Counted from the first letter of the stretch, positions 38,513-51,535 are shown. The stretch is 64,000 nucleotides of DNA from Nymphaea colorata (GCF_008831285.2 NC_045139.1:18210354-18274353); one strand, 5' to 3'. Notes: a model not told the origin generated them from the sequence alone. Numbers and translations are program-made.

Positions 38513-41500
38513 CGCTGTCATTGGACTGACATGTTGAGTGGCGATTCCCGATGATGATGCTGTGCCTCCACATGTGATTGCCGTCCACTGTGATAGTTAG
38601 CAAAATCTGATACGGCAAGAAAAAGGATTAAAACATTTCAACGTTGCACGGCATTGGAAAGGTTTTTAGTCCACAAAGGAAGATGGCCGACTAGGGATTC
38701 ATTGCATCAGTGTGGCTCTAATTCGAAATGGGATTTCTCCCAACTTCTGTGGTATAACAAAAGCACGATTAAGTTTGAATTTCCTTTATTTAGCTGTGCC
38801 TGCCTTTTTCAATGTAGTTCAGGCGGGCGGCTAAATGCAGGACATTTGAAACCATAATGTACTTCTATACCCATTAGAAAATCAAGCGTGTTTTGTAAAA
38901 TTTTCATGGAAAATAGTCCCAAAAATGAGTAAAATGAAATAATCAGTATGATGTAAATTATTGGCTCCACCAGTTATATCTGCAATTGGGTTTTTTCTAA
39001 GACAACTTTTGTGCATCGGTCACCCTTCCTCTAAGCATTCTTCTCAACACAAGTTTTTTCTGAAGAAAGGTGAATTTGGCATGCTTGTGACAGGATTTTG
39101 AAATTTAAGATTTGGTTAAGGGAACCACGTATTGGACTCTTGACACACCGAATATTGGATTCTTGACCTCCTCCAACTTGAAGGTCACGCTGTCCAATCT
39201 ACTTTTTCAAGTGAGAGCTGCTGTTAGCTGAAAAGCCATGTTTTAAGTGAAGTTCTGTAGACTACAGCCAATGGTAACTCATTTTTCATGAAAGATCTTC
39301 CGCAGACCGTAAACGCATGGCCCTGAAAAAGTACTTACAGCTCTAGTGTTGCTCTTGTCGTATTCTTCCTAGGAAACTTGCTTTCCATGTGATTACTCAC
39401 TCTCTCTCTCTCTCTCTCTCTCCAAATGATGGGTAGTGCAACCAGTCGAGCTGTGTGGTGTGTATTAAAGACGCCTTCGGTGTGATTATGAAGGGTGTTA
39501 TCCCAATAGTATTGCGGAGTATTGATGCCAGTGTCATCTTTGAAAACTACAAACACAAACAATTAAATTTTATGCAACTTTTAGAGTACATACCAAATTA
39601 GCATTTGCAATTGGCATTATGCCACCCCACATGGTGTGAACCACTTTTCATTCGCTCATTGGCGAGGTGGGGTTAGGTGGACCTAGTAAGAGCCACCTTT
39701 GGCTTTAACTTAAAGGACAAAACCATGTCCGCTGCTATCCAGGCAATCAAGAACATCAGATTTAGAGAATACTTATTAGTGAAAAGAACAGTCTTTTTCT
39801 AAATTCATCCCTGATATTATAGGCAAATGTTACATATATTCAGAACTTATTGTGATTGATGTACCCATTTTCCTACATTTGCATCTTTTTGTTGCTTTAA
39901 CTATGATTGCCAGCTTACCATAGTCATGTAACTCAACAAAAAATGGATTATGTCATCTGAAAGGTACCTGAATATCTTTACATTAAACAAGGATACTACT
40001 CAAGCAGGGGTCTGCTTATTAAAGCATAAAATTAGAGCCTGCCATTTTGCACTTGAGCTTTCACGTGGAATCCTGCTCCTAAGGCATGCTTTAGAGGCCA
40101 GCCTTGAGTTTTCCAACCCAAGCGGCAGGCCACTTAATTTATCTGGCCCTCGAAGGGTTTTTTCATCTAAAAAGAAATTATTCAAGTGTAAACATAATTA
40201 CATAATTCTGTATGACTGCAAAATCTAAATGTAATTTTATCTTAGGTTTCTGATGCAAAATTATCTTTTTGCCATAAAACTACAAGAAGTTGGTTTTCTG
40301 CATCACTAAATTTAAGAAGTACCAATTAGATTTAGTAGCTTGTAGAGTGACTAAAAAAATCCACGGACAAAACTTTCAATTCGACCTTAATCAAACATTA
40401 AATGAAGTGTCCCGAAAGCTCACTTGTAGATTATGACCCTTGAAGTACACAACTTTGAATCAAAATTTGTAGAAATTTCTAAAATTCGGTTCTTAAAATA
40501 TGGGATTTATGCAAAAATGTAACAATTTTAGTGCTGCAGCTAATCGAGCTCATGCTCGTGAGAAGATAACTCATGGACAAAGTTATTTGCAAATGTAAAA
40601 ACCTACACGCTTGATTGCAGCTTCAAATGCATGAAGGATCTGCTGCAAGTTTTTGTCCCTCACGCATTTCAAAATTCGTAAGTGCACTGAATTGATCTCA
40701 CTGGAAAGAATGCTTAGATCACACAGTTCATGCATACCACAAATCAGTTGTCCATCGTAAACGTACCCATATTTTGCTCGTGGGAAGACACATTCGTGTT
40801 GGTTACAGACTCAATGGTTGGGAAAATTGAGAAAGATGATACTCTTATAATGCACATCACAAAATCGAAGACCATAGCTTTTTCTTGTTTGGGGAAAAGA
40901 AATGCAAATTTTCACAAGTTAATATAATGCAGAAACCAGGGTAAAGATATTATGATTGAATTTTGTGTGCTTCTGTCAAGCCCCTTCACAATTATATCCT
41001 GCTAACAAAGGGCCATAAAGAAACCTAAGGACTCTTGACCTTCGGTACCCACTCGGTTTTCCTTAGCAGGCCACTGCTAGAGTGAGGATTGGGTGTTGGA
41101 CAGTTCACTTGGAAGCCATCGAAAGAAAACCCAGGGCATGGTGACCATCTCCAAATGTTGCTAATTGGTTGGTGGAATTGGTGTCATCGATGGCATCATC
41201 ACCAGTTGGTAGTTCCCTTACCTTTCCATGTCTGCTAGACAAAGTGTTCATGAGCTCAAAAATTACTAGATGAACATGAAATCGCTTCCTTTTTATTTTG
41301 ACAAAGTATACATCATGCCACAAGTAATGTGCATGACATAAAGTGTTCAAAATGTATTACATAATACAGATATCGTATATACTAGTAGTACTTTCAACTT
41401 CTCAAGTGAAAGGTTAAACAGTAATGCATCCATTGAGAGGAGAGAGCTAGCTCCCACATGACACAATCCATGGTCGTCTTTTGCAGAAAGACTCGAGGGA

Positions 41501-43370
41501 AAAAAATATCAACCCCATAGTTGGGATCGGGTGTGTCGAAAAATCCATCAATATAAAATCAATGATGATGGTGATTTTCAACTACCTTGAACTGGAATGC
41601 GACATCACCAAAACGCTTATCTTGAATAGACCATCACCAATCTACCATAATGGATGGTGGAAATGTGATTCTCGCATCAACTGATCCTGCCTGTTGTGAC
41701 CAGAAGATAAAAGCCACACCAAATAAAATTCTGTTTGCTCAGCAGGCGTCCAAATTTAGTGCACTGCATAAACCCTTCAAATCTCAAGCTAGACTTCTTG
41801 ACCTGTTTGGAAGAGCAGAACAGACATTTTGTTCCAACCTTTCTTGATGGATTTTAAGCAAAAAAGTGACCTGCTAGCTGAAGAAAGTGGAATTAGAAAG
41901 AATAAATGAGGGGTTTATTACATCTAATAAGCATATACACTGAACTCTGGATGCTAGAGTAGCCCACCAATGAAGAGCTCAATGATGCACAAGCCGCCTA
42001 GCAAATGAAGCAGGTTTGCGCTGACCCAAAAGGTTGCAAGCAACAAAGCTTGCAGTACGATCCTTTCCACAGGTGGAAACAAAAAAGGCAGGTGAGAACT
42101 TGCTCTCGCTTTCATTCCAAGAGACTAGACGGGATACGAACAACCCTTTATGTGAAAGCAACAGCTCAATGCTTTGCTCGTAACACAGGATTCTGCCGAG
42201 CAATCCATCTTAAACTTGCAGATGCCGTAGGTAGCAGAGGTTATAAATTCGGAAACTTCTTCGGGCCCATATATTTTCATGCACTTGGGGAGACCGGAGA
42301 CGGTATTTGTAGACAAACATCCAACGGCATCCACATCAGTAGAACACGTCTGTTGAAATTAGTAAGTAAAAATGGGTAAAAAGCAACAAAAATTAGGAGG
42401 TGAACATTGAGAGCAGAAGAATTGATGCCTCAGCAGCAATTAGACACTCCTCTCAGTTAAACTGTTTTTGAAGTATTGCAAATAGATTGCCTTCAGAATT
42501 AACGTGGGCATTTCTCCTTCATAAGTAGATGTTCAAAGTGGAGAATGTGAAGCTATGCTAATGATGTATCGTCCTCGAGCTTGAAAACACAAGCACTAGA
42601 CAACTCAGTTGAAATAAATAGTAGCTTTGTCCGGAACACTAAGATTTTAGCTTTATACACGACTGGTATTTTGTCTTTTACAGGTTACAACATAACCTGT
42701 ATATTGATTTCTTACAGGCAACATCTTCTGCTAAACTAGACAAACTTTTGGAGCCCGAAGTTATTACACTGCAGTTGACATTGTACGGCAGCAGAAGGAT
42801 GCATGCTTCTATAATTTACTTCAACCAAGACAAGCATACCCAATGAGCAAAACAATAAAATAATACAAAGAAAATGTGATCAACAAAATTTTTTAGTAAT
42901 CCGCAGAGGACATTATGAACATTAAATTCCTAAAGAATTGTACAACAAGAAGACCTATGAACTCTCAAGAGCTCATTATGCCAAGAGAGATCATAATTTA
43001 AGGGTTCCACATCCCAATAGCACCAGTGGCCTGTTTATTGTGTACAAGCATTTTGTCCTAAAATGTGAGTGCAATTTGGAAAAAATGTCAGTCGATTCAA
43101 TCCAGCTCTAAACCAAGCTGGAGATTTAAAAGGAACTGCTTGAGACTTTGCTCGTCCGTCCCACAAATCACATCAAAACTGCCAAAAAACTCTGGAGTTT
43201 AAGAAGCTGACGTCCAACTCGCATGACCCTGTGCCAAAATGCTCACTCTTTCAAGCTAAAAACCGAAAATTGTAAGCACTTTTTAAAAGGCTGTGCCTAG
43301 TCCAATTCAAAAGGGCAGCTCTCAGTCATCCATAGATAAACAGAGCAACGCAACATGGTGTCGATACTGA
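38513..43370. other. Non-coding stretch, no gene supported
   Basis: A CT tract occurs at 39400-39422. A GC-richer part at 41980-42380 is open in both strands (plus 42005-42379, minus 41979-42334) but neither product matches a known family. The part just below 43371 should hold the 3' untranslated region of the PPR gene. Confidence 0.4.
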
Positions 43371-45071
43371 TCATAATCCCAGCCTATAGGCTCTCAAGAC
43401 TTCTTCTTCAGCCGCAGGAATCTGCACATTTAGTTTCTTGGCTATCATGTCCAAAATAGAACAGATTTTCTGCATTTCGGGGTGGGTTCTGTCCCCCAAA
43501 TCAAATTGATGAATAACATTGTTCAAGTCAATTAACGTACTATCAGGCTGTCTTTTTAATCCCATTGCCTTCATCGTCTCCATTAGAGAATTATAACTGT
43601 CCCAGTTTCCTGCAGCTGCATACAGATTCATCAGAGGTGCATAACGGTTATTATTGTGCGGTTCCAACTCAATCAGTCGTCTACCCACGTACTCTCCCAC
43701 TTCTGTTTCCCCATAAATCCGTGCAACTGCAAAAATTGCACCCCAAATAGAAGATGGAGCTTCCATAGGCATATTCTTGACTACTTCAAGTGCCTTCTCC
43801 TGATTACCAGAGCGAGTGTATAGATCGATCAAGCACCAATAGTGTGCAAACTTTGGCTTGACACCAAAATCGGAGCTCATGCTCTTGAAAAATACTTCAC
43901 TCTCCTCAACCAAACCAGCATGTGCACAACCGGTCAAAAGACCAACAAATGTAATGTCGTCAGGCTTCACCTTTTCCTTCAGCATCTGCGAGAAGAGAAC
44001 TACAGCATTCCCTCCCTTTCCCAGTTCAGCATTCCCCGCAATCATGGCATTCCAGCAAATCAAGTCCCTACGAGGCATTTTCTCGAACACAGCATAAGCA
44101 CTTCTCAGCAAATCGCATTTGCAATAAAAATTCACCAAAGCAGTGTCCAGGGCAACAGAATTTTCAGAGAAATTCCTAACCAAGTATCCATGGATTGTTT
44201 TCCCCAAGGCAACTGACTGCAAACGTGCACAAGCTGACAATACGCTAATGGTAGTCGCTTCATCTGGCCTTTCTCCAAACCCATTGACCATCCTAGAGAA
44301 AAACCATAAACCCTTCTTGAACCTCTGATTCTGCATAAACCCAGAAATCAATGTGTTCCAAGAAATTACGTTCCTCGAGGGCATATCCCAGAACAACCCC
44401 TCAGCGACAGTCAGATCACCAGTTTTCGCATAACCATCAATCATAGAGTTCCATGACACCAAATCCCTCACCGGCATTTGGTCGAATATTTGGCGAGCAG
44501 AATCCAGAAGTCCACAATTCCAATACATATGAATCAAGGAATTGGTAACGGGCAAAACCAGATAAAATAGGAGCTTGTAAGCAATGCAATGGAAGATTTC
44601 ACCTTCATAGACCTGATTCCGCTGTGCGGACGCATTGATCAGGAGAGGCAGCGTGTACTCGTTAGGCAACACTCCACGACGAACCATCTGATGCTTGAAG
44701 AAATCGATGGCGAGCGCGGGAAGCGATCGGCTGAGGAAGCCCTTGATGATAGTGTTGAAGGAGAAAATAGTAGGTCTGGAGAGCCGCGTGAGGTAGTGAA
44801 GCGCGTGGGAGATGGACCCATCGGACGGGGAAAGAGCGCAAAGCCTGACGAAGTGGCCGGATAAATCAGGATCGTCGGACAGACCGGCAACGATGAGGCG
44901 GGCGTGGAGGGGACCGAGATTGGCCGCCGGGGTGCAGGGCGCCTGGCGAAGAAAGGTTATGGTTTGGCAGATGAGAGATTCGTTAGCCGAAGAGGAAGAC
45001 GAAGATGGGAGTGGGCTGATATGGGGACCGCTGCAGAGTTTCCGGATGAGCAGAAGGAGGGGATGATGCAT
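43371..45071 (-). CDS. PLS-class pentatricopeptide repeat protein with E/E+ end, no DYW
   Basis: This intronless frame of 566 residues begins with ATG at 45071 and has the length of a short PLS-class PPR protein. The N-terminus (MHHPLLLLIRKLCSG, then a Ser-rich stretch) suits an organelle transit peptide. Repeats begin near residue 90 and include the plant phrases SWNSMIDGYAKTGDL, SWNTLISGFMQN and CWNAMIAGNAELGKGGNAV. The C-terminus has the E motif (IWGAIFAVARIYGETEVGEY) and an E+-like end (IHQFDLGDRTHPEMQKI), then stops without a DYW deaminase domain. E-class proteins bind organelle RNA, usually at C-to-U editing sites, and need a DYW protein in trans. It resembles proteins of the At3g51320 type. 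Target RNA and organelle are inferred, not shown. No internal stop or shift is seen. Confidence 0.93.
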   Translation of the reverse strand: MHHPLLLLIRKLCSGPHISPLPSSSSSSANESLICQTITFLRQAPCTPAANLGPLHARLIVAGLSDDPDLSGHFVRLCALSPSDGSISHALHYLTRLSRPTIFSFNTIIKGFLSRSLPALAIDFFKHQMVRRGVLPNEYTLPLLINASAQRNQVYEGEIFHCIAYKLLFYLVLPVTNSLIHMYWNCGLLDSARQIFDQMPVRDLVSWNSMIDGYAKTGDLTVAEGLFWDMPSRNVISWNTLISGFMQNQRFKKGLWFFSRMVNGFGERPDEATTISVLSACARLQSVALGKTIHGYLVRNFSENSVALDTALVNFYCKCDLLRSAYAVFEKMPRRDLICWNAMIAGNAELGKGGNAVVLFSQMLKEKVKPDDITFVGLLTGCAHAGLVEESEVFFKSMSSDFGVKPKFAHYWCLIDLYTRSGNQEKALEVVKNMPMEAPSSIWGAIFAVARIYGETEVGEYVGRRLIELEPHNNNRYAPLMNLYAAAGNWDSYNSLMETMKAMGLKRQPDSTLIDLNNVIHQFDLGDRTHPEMQKICSILDMIAKKLNVQIPAAEEEVLRAYRLGL

Positions 45072-45169
45072 TGGTTGGCGTGGGTTTCAAATTGGGGTTC
45101 AGGAGGCATTCTGAACACGCATCTAACTATGATTCTGCCTTCGAAATAGCGTAATTCAGGATTACGAAT

Positions 45170-45223
45170 TTAGGGTTTTCTCGATAGCAAGGAAGAAAAT
45201 GCAGCAGACGAAGACGACTCCAT
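45170..45223 (-). promoter_or_regulatory. Possible upstream ORF (17 codons) with a telo-box at its end, 5' of the PPR gene
   Basis: A short frame MESSSSAAFSSLLSRKP ends about 100 bases upstream of the PPR start codon. Its last codons include AAACCCTAA, the plant telo-box found in many promoters and leaders of genes for ribosome and organelle biogenesis. Whether this part is transcribed is not shown by sequence alone. Confidence 0.4.
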
Positions 45224-45539
45224 GGCAGAGAGAAGTGAGGAGAGGGAGAGTGTAAGCGCCACTGAGCGTGAGAGACAGACGCAGGAGGCCAGCGGCTTGT
45301 AGTATCGGATCGGACCGAGACCGGATTGAGAAAAGTTCGGGACTGGAACACCGAATCGGTTGTCACGTGAAGAATCGGTTTCAGTAATAATTTGTCTTTT
45401 CAAATGATGAGTAGCGGTTTCGGCCCTTGGGAGAATAGCTGTTGAATCTGACTCGGTCTGGGCTCGAGTCAGATCATTATTGACCCAAAACGTATCGGGA
45501 ATCGGTTCCTTCAGGATCATGGACTCGGTCTGGTTCAGG

Positions 45540-46195
45540 CCTAATCTATGGACTGACCCGTCTTAACTCTCGGATACATAATCGTTTCGTTCAGCATTTT
45601 CTTGTTTTTTTTATCATAAGGATTTCATAAAATTTATAACAGTCGATAATTAATATTTATGTCATACATGTTATGCACATTAATATACACAAAATAACAA
45701 AACCAGATTGAATAACAGTGAAGAGAAAGTGATATAATTGATTGCATTTTAATCAACTTTCAAGAGCGAAGGGTGAGAGACATCGGTTGGCCTTAAAAAA
45801 TATTTTTTAAAAAAACAGGTGTATGAAAATGGCATTATTCTCTTCAGGGTATTATTTTAAATCAATTTAATTTTTTTTTACAATTTCTTTCCTTTTCATT
45901 TGCCTCAGATATAAACAAACTTTTAAGATGGTTTTTTTTCCTGATCCTCTCTTTTCTTTCACTATATGTCTCACCAAAGACTTTACTTGAATATGAGAGT
46001 TGCAAAGAATATTGCTAGATGACTAAAAATAAAAAATTTATAATTAAAAATTAATTATCATATGACCATTAATGACAATTTATAATATAAAGACAATGAA
46101 TAATGTTTTTAGCTATAGCGTAAGGTTTTTTTCACAACTAATTTTTAATTTTTACCTATCTGGCATCCCACAAATTTAAATCGTCCTGCCCCTTG

Positions 46196-46233
<38 letters not shown>

Positions 46234-47235
46234 TTGCTTAATTTAAATTGAAAAACAAAGATAATGGAACATTCTATAAAAACCAGTTTTGATGTAAAAG
46301 GAATAAAAAAACTAATGTATTTTTAATCCCTTCAAAATTAAAGACATTGAGAGAGAAAGAAAAGAGTCATCTTAATGTACTCTCTCTCTCTCTCTCTCTC
46401 TCTCCAGTTCCTACTTTTTTCTTTTTCTTTTTTTTTTTATTTTTTATTTTTTTGTTTTCACAACCAACATTTTTTAAGATGGTTGAAACTTGAAAATGTT
46501 ACTTTGAAATTCAGTCTCATAGATTTTATTGTTTTTTTTATGCATGGACACATACATGACCTTTTAACATTGGATTAAATAACACTCCAATGTTCTTTCG
46601 GGACCCTCCCAATTAAATATTTAACAAACAATATTTATACGGTAAAATATTTTATGTAGTGATCATATTTTATTACTTATATGGGGCGATATAAAAAGTT
46701 ACAATGACACAATACTTAAATCATTTAGAAAAAAAACAAAAAATATGCAAAAACAAATAAAATAAAAATTAAACTCATGTAAACTAGTTTTTTTAATAAT
46801 TCATTTTCATTTTTATCCAAACAAGTTTTTTCATTAATCTCTTTTCTTTTATGTCATCCTAGTGTTCGGGACAAAGCTACTATTTATTTCATTAATTCTT
46901 GTAGATAACCTAAATAAAAAAAGGAAAAATTGCCCCTTTTCAAAAGACAAAAATGCCCTTCCTACGAGAAGGTGGAATTCTTCTCTCGTAAATCAAATCA
47001 CAATCCATTGAACGTGTAATATTATTATATAATTTTGTCACTATATTACTGATTTTTAAATGTACATAATTAAACTTTAAATTCAAGTGAAGGTCCTTTA
47101 AATGAATCCAAACCGTTAGTCTGACGGTGATGACGTATGACACAGCTTTTCATAGGCTCCGGAGTCCGACCTTCGTTCTAATCGCCGTTGAAATGCAAGG
47201 GTATTTTGGTAATCTCCGAAGAAAGAATGCGAGGC
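45540..47235. other. AT-rich intergenic region between divergent PPR and expansin genes
   Basis: Very AT-rich with a TA tract (46198-46227) and a CT tract (46379-46404). No coding sequence was recognised. It should contain the distal promoters of the two flanking genes, which point away from each other. Confidence 0.5.
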
Positions 47236-47243
47236 TAAATAAA
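47236..47243 (+). promoter_or_regulatory. Candidate TATA element of the expansin gene
   Basis: TAAATAAA lies about 210 bases upstream of the expansin ATG and is followed by a purine-rich GAAAGAGAGA leader. Position and sequence are plausible, but there is no transcript start evidence. Confidence 0.3.
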
Positions 47244-47451
47244 GCGACCCGATGTGAAGAAAGAAAAAAAGAAAGGCTGAAAAGAGAAACGGCCACGCTC
47301 CACTTCCCCTGCTCTGTTTCAGATCTGAGAGCGAAAGAGAAGAGAAAGAGAGAGGGAGTGTGTCTGTGAAACGGTGAAAGTTTTGAGCTTCGCTCTGCGA
47401 GATAAAGAGTTAAAGCTTTGGGAGGGGAGAGAGAAAGAGAGAAAAAGAGAG

Positions 47452-50284
47452 ATGCTCTTCTTCCCCTTGCCGCCCCATTTCTTCATCTTCCTCCTCTTCT
47501 CTTCCAGTCTCGTCTCTTCTCTTCCCCGCGACTCTGATGAATGGAAGTACGCGCGTGCAACGTACTACGCTGCCAACGATCCCCTCGACACCATTGGTAG
47601 CTCTCTCTCTCTCTCTCTATAATCTCTCTTTCGTTGTTCTTCTCTCTTGTTAACTCTTCCGTTTGTTTGTTTTTGTGGAATAATGGCGACGGGCAGAGGG
47701 GGCGTGTGGATATGGGGATCTGGCGAAGAACGGCTACGGGCTGAGCACCGCGGCGCTGAGCGGCGCGTTGTTCGGGAAGGGGGAAGGGTGCGGCGGGTGC
47801 TATGAGCTGAGGTGCGTGGAGGACCTCAAATGGTGCATCCCCGGAACGTCCATCATCGTCACGGCCACCAACTTCTGCCCTCCGAACTACGCCCTCCCCG
47901 TCGACTCCGGCGGCTGGTGCAACCCTCCCAACAAGCACTTCATCATGCCCATCGCCGCCTTCGAGAGGATCGCCATCTGGAAGGCCGGCAACATTCCCGT
48001 CATCTACAGAAGGTACGAGCTATCGGCACCAATGATTCCATATCACCTCTTTCCTCTTTCACCCTATTCCTTTTACTTTACCTTCTCTTTGCAGTGAACT
48101 TTTCGACCATTTATTTCTTGAGTGGCGGCAATACCCTTACTTAACGTCGAAGGTTTTGCTAAAATCCCGCATTATCTTTTTCGAAAACATGCTTCTGCTC
48201 TGAACTTATCTTTTTTCTTTAGTTTCCAGAATGTCGACAAGTTTGGTTGTCTTTCTTGCTATAGTTCGATGGCATTTCGGCCTCTTCGTGGGTGCTGACA
48301 TTTTCGACATTTGAGCATCATCCTTCTTTGTGCTGTGGCTGTTCTTTCTCCTTTTGAGCTTTGTATCGGAATCTTGATTCTGCAAGTGCCTCATCATTAA
48401 TGGCGGATGGTCCCCATGATTGGAGCTCCCCTTCTTCAACATATTGGGGGCCGCAGTCCCACTCTGAGTACATATTTTTCTCACCCATATTTTATCTCAC
48501 TCTAGATATGGAAGCTGTAAGGCCGGGCCCATGGGAGGTGCTAGACACAGGCTAAAGTACTTTAGGACAAAAACAGTGTGCGCTATAAGTAGGTTAAAAG
48601 ATGTAAAAGGCCAATGGTAGGTGAGTAGATCTTCAAGTTCTAGGAATCCAAATTCGAAATGTATAGAGCTCATTAGATCTAGTGCTGTTAATTGCATAAT
48701 GGGTTTCATCCATTTGAGGTTAAAATCTGCTTTGAAAGGTTGAACCCTGAGTTAAATGGTAAGTTTAGCTTCATTATTGCATTTCCCCCAAGCTTACCAA
48801 GACATAGTACAGAGTTCCCCCACTCTTACAAAGACAGTAGTACAGAAAAACAGCAGAATGACAGAACTACAGCCCGATCCAGATTCTTCAACTTAACATC
48901 CTTCTGATTCGCCTCTTACTACCTGTGGTACTATTTAGTTTCATATTCTTCATATGCACAGCCTCAGAAAAGGTAGCATGGTTTCTACTTCCATTCCAAG
49001 TTTTGTCTACTGCCTTTAACTTGTTAGTGATGATTAGTATTAATGGCATTGATGGTTTTTTATGTTTAATGCCAAATGTGATGCCACCATTGTTGCCAGT
49101 ATCAAGAAAGTCTGGGAATCGGTTTATCATGGTCTCTTCCCATTATTGCTTAATTAATTGAATAGCAGAAGCATCTATGACTGTGACATGACTCTTTGGT
49201 AGCCAACTCATCTTTCAAAACTATAAGAGTCAAATTTGTCACTGTAACTTTGTGAATTCAGACATGACCCACTTTTAATCACATTAAAAATTATGTTCTC
49301 ATTACTATCACCTCCTTTTTTTTTGTCAAAATTCGTGAAATTGCCTCCTTTTTTCTGTCGAAATTCTTGAAGGGGCGTGTGATTAGCAAGGGAAAAAATT
49401 TCGAGGTGTATGCAAAGGGTTATCTTTTTGACAAATTGTTCAGCCCTATAACGGCCCCATTCTTTTTTCACAGATTCATTCACCCGCCTGAGAGGCGTTT
49501 GGTAGCATGAAATGCTTGAATAGTTAAAATATTCAGACTTTTAATTTTGAAAAAACTGTACAACTCCTAAAAAGTGAAAAAAATCACACAAAAAAAAAAC
49601 TTTCAGATTATTTGGTGGCAACCTGTTCAGCATGAAAATTTTTTAAACCAAAAAGTGCGTAAATTGGCTCGGCTATCGATCACCCCTAGTAAGTAGTAAG
49701 TTGACAAAAAGTAAAAAAAGACAAAATTCGTAAAAAAAGGACAAAATTCGTCTGACATTGTCATTGTAAAGAGAAATTCATCAAGAGGTTTTCTAATGTC
49801 ATGGGTCGTTATTGTACATACATGAAGCATTGAGCGGTTATTCGTAAATTAGCAGAAACTTCTAATTGATTATTAATTATTATACACCTAAATCGGTCAA
49901 AGTATCGATTCGGTCAAAAGTCAGCATTAGCTGATGAAATTTGTGTTATTTGGCTGTTTGTGGTGGATATACAGGATGAAATGCGTGAAGGCAGGCGGAA
50001 TCCGGTTCACGTTGAACGGCTTCGGCTACTTCTACTCCGTCCTCATCACCAACGTCGCCGGCGCCGGAGACGTGGTCGCCGTGAAGATCAAGGGATCCAA
50101 CACAGGGTGGCTGCAAATGGGGAGGAACTGGGGCCAAAACTGGCACTGCAACGCGGACCTCAGCCATCAGGCGCTCTCCTTTGAGGTCAGCACCGGCGAC
50201 GGCCGGACCATCACCTCATACAACGTTGCGCCGTCGCATTGGCAGTTCGGTCAGACATACGAAGGGAAGCAGTTCTCTTCTTGA
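47452..50284 (+). CDS. EXPA13: Alpha-expansin, EXPA13-type, three exons
   Basis: Exons 47452-47596, 47697-48012 and 49975-50284 join through GT-AG introns of 100 and 1,962 bases to 256 residues plus stop, the normal size of an alpha-expansin. The start ATG at 47452 opens a signal peptide ([20 protein letters not shown]). The frame continues upstream without a better ATG. Next come the GACGYGDL motif split off by intron 1, the cysteine-rich GH45-like domain ([19 protein letters not shown], then [11 protein letters not shown]), and the C-terminal cellulose-binding-like domain ([11 protein letters not shown] to [17 protein letters not shown]). [18 protein letters not shown] and [11 protein letters not shown] are close to EXPA13 proteins. 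The usual HFD signature reads HFI here. Expansins loosen the cell wall without hydrolysis. The protein is expected in the wall after secretion. Confidence 0.93.
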
Positions 50285-51319
50285 TCATTGTCTTCCTTGT
50301 TGGTCCTTGGTAGGGTTGAGTACGGTGGGAAACCATAGAGATTGTTAGGATATGTACTGATCTAGGAATCGAGTTATCAATGGTAAAGTAATGAATATAA
50401 AATGGTGTCTTTCTTGTCTATATGCTTGGCCATTACTCCAAGGTTGTCTGCTCTCTGTATCTCTCTCTGCCCCAAGTTCTGGTGTGATGTTCTTGGTTTT
50501 GCGTCACTCCAAAGCCATTGATTTATTGAAATGAACGAATGGTCAAAAAGAACTGCGGTAAATATGGCCTGCAGGATTTGATTAATGGAAGAATAAGTTT
50601 GCCTTGGAAGAAAAACCAAGGGATGAAAAATCAATGCCTTATGATCTACCAGAATCTGATTGTGATCTTATTTATGAATTAATGTAATGGGCCATCAGAT
50701 GAGGAGAGCTTTCTTTGACCCTGGTGCACTTTTTATTGAGGGGAGAGGATGGGGGCTTTAACTTTCTTTTATTGAAAATGCAGCGTTATTTCCAGGTTGA
50801 ATTTTTTAACCTTTTCGTTTTCCTGTTACTTTCTCACTTTTTGTTTTTTGTTTTCCTTTATATAATCGTCGATCCTACTTAACGTGGGTAGATTTTTAGG
50901 TTTACCAGTTGGAAACTTGGGTTATGTTTTATAGCCTCAGTTCCAACCAATATTTTAAAACGATAGATATGTGATGAGACCCCTCCCCCTCAAACCACAA
51001 TTTCATGATCTCTTGAATTTAAAATTAGCCTGGAATCTCAGATATGAGGCTATCAAGCTCAAACATTATATCTGCTTTTTCTACTATTTTCATGCGTTTG
51101 AGCTGATATAATTTCTAAGTAACTCCATATTTATAACTTGCGGTATTTGATTTTGGGTTGCAACAAAATTTGGCTCCTCTGGACATTTGAAAAGGAGTAA
51201 GGTTATTTACGTAATAAATGAAACATACGGTCCCCAACAATTGCATCTGTGTGTCGGTTCGGGATGCAAGTATTTTTATTATTATATATATTAAATACGG
51301 CCTATCATCAAGCAAACCA
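50285..51319 (+). other. 3' flank of the expansin gene and short intergenic stretch
   Basis: AATGAATATAAAATGG near 50390 is a plausible polyadenylation region about 100 bases after the stop. The rest shows no gene. Confidence 0.4.
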
Positions 51320-51359
51320 GTTGAGATGGCCGAGTTGGTCTAAGGCGCCAGATTAAGGT

Positions 51360-51392
<33 letters not shown>

Positions 51393-51400
51393 TCTCAACA
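51320..51400 (+). tRNA. tRNA-Leu (anticodon AAG)
   Basis: A complete 81-nt class II tRNA. The acceptor stem GTTGAGA pairs with TCTCAAC, with discriminator A at 51400. The A-box region reads TGGCCGAGTTGG and the B box GGTTCAAATCC. The anticodon arm is CCAGA-TTAAGGT-TCTGG, giving anticodon AAG. The long variable arm (GTCCGAAAGGGC) fits leucine. No intron is present and CCA is not encoded, as expected for a nuclear gene. A TTTT stretch at about 51427 could end Pol III transcription. Confidence 0.97.
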
Positions 51401-51535
51401 TGGAAGTTCTATCAAATTTGTCTATACTTTTAAACAGACATTCCTTATTCTGCACCGCTCGGGCGGCGAGGAACATTTTTTATATTTTCGTTTCCTTTTT
51501 CACGCTCCCTATGGCGAGGTGACATCTTCAGGGCA

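Noticed and set aside
41979-42379. Open frames on both strands with slightly higher GC
   Set aside because: Neither strand gives a recognised domain; they lie beyond the 3' end of the PPR gene and are not linked by clear splice sites.
44589-45149. Plus-strand open frames over the PPR gene
   Set aside because: They lie antisense to a well-supported PPR coding frame and match no family.
47483-47938. 151-codon minus-strand frame over the expansin exons
   Set aside because: It is antisense to the supported expansin exons and reflects their GC-rich codon choice.
51291-51476. Minus-strand frame reading SMLRVGFEPTPFRTRTLIWRL
   Set aside because: It is the antisense translation of the tRNA-Leu gene, a known source of false protein annotations.
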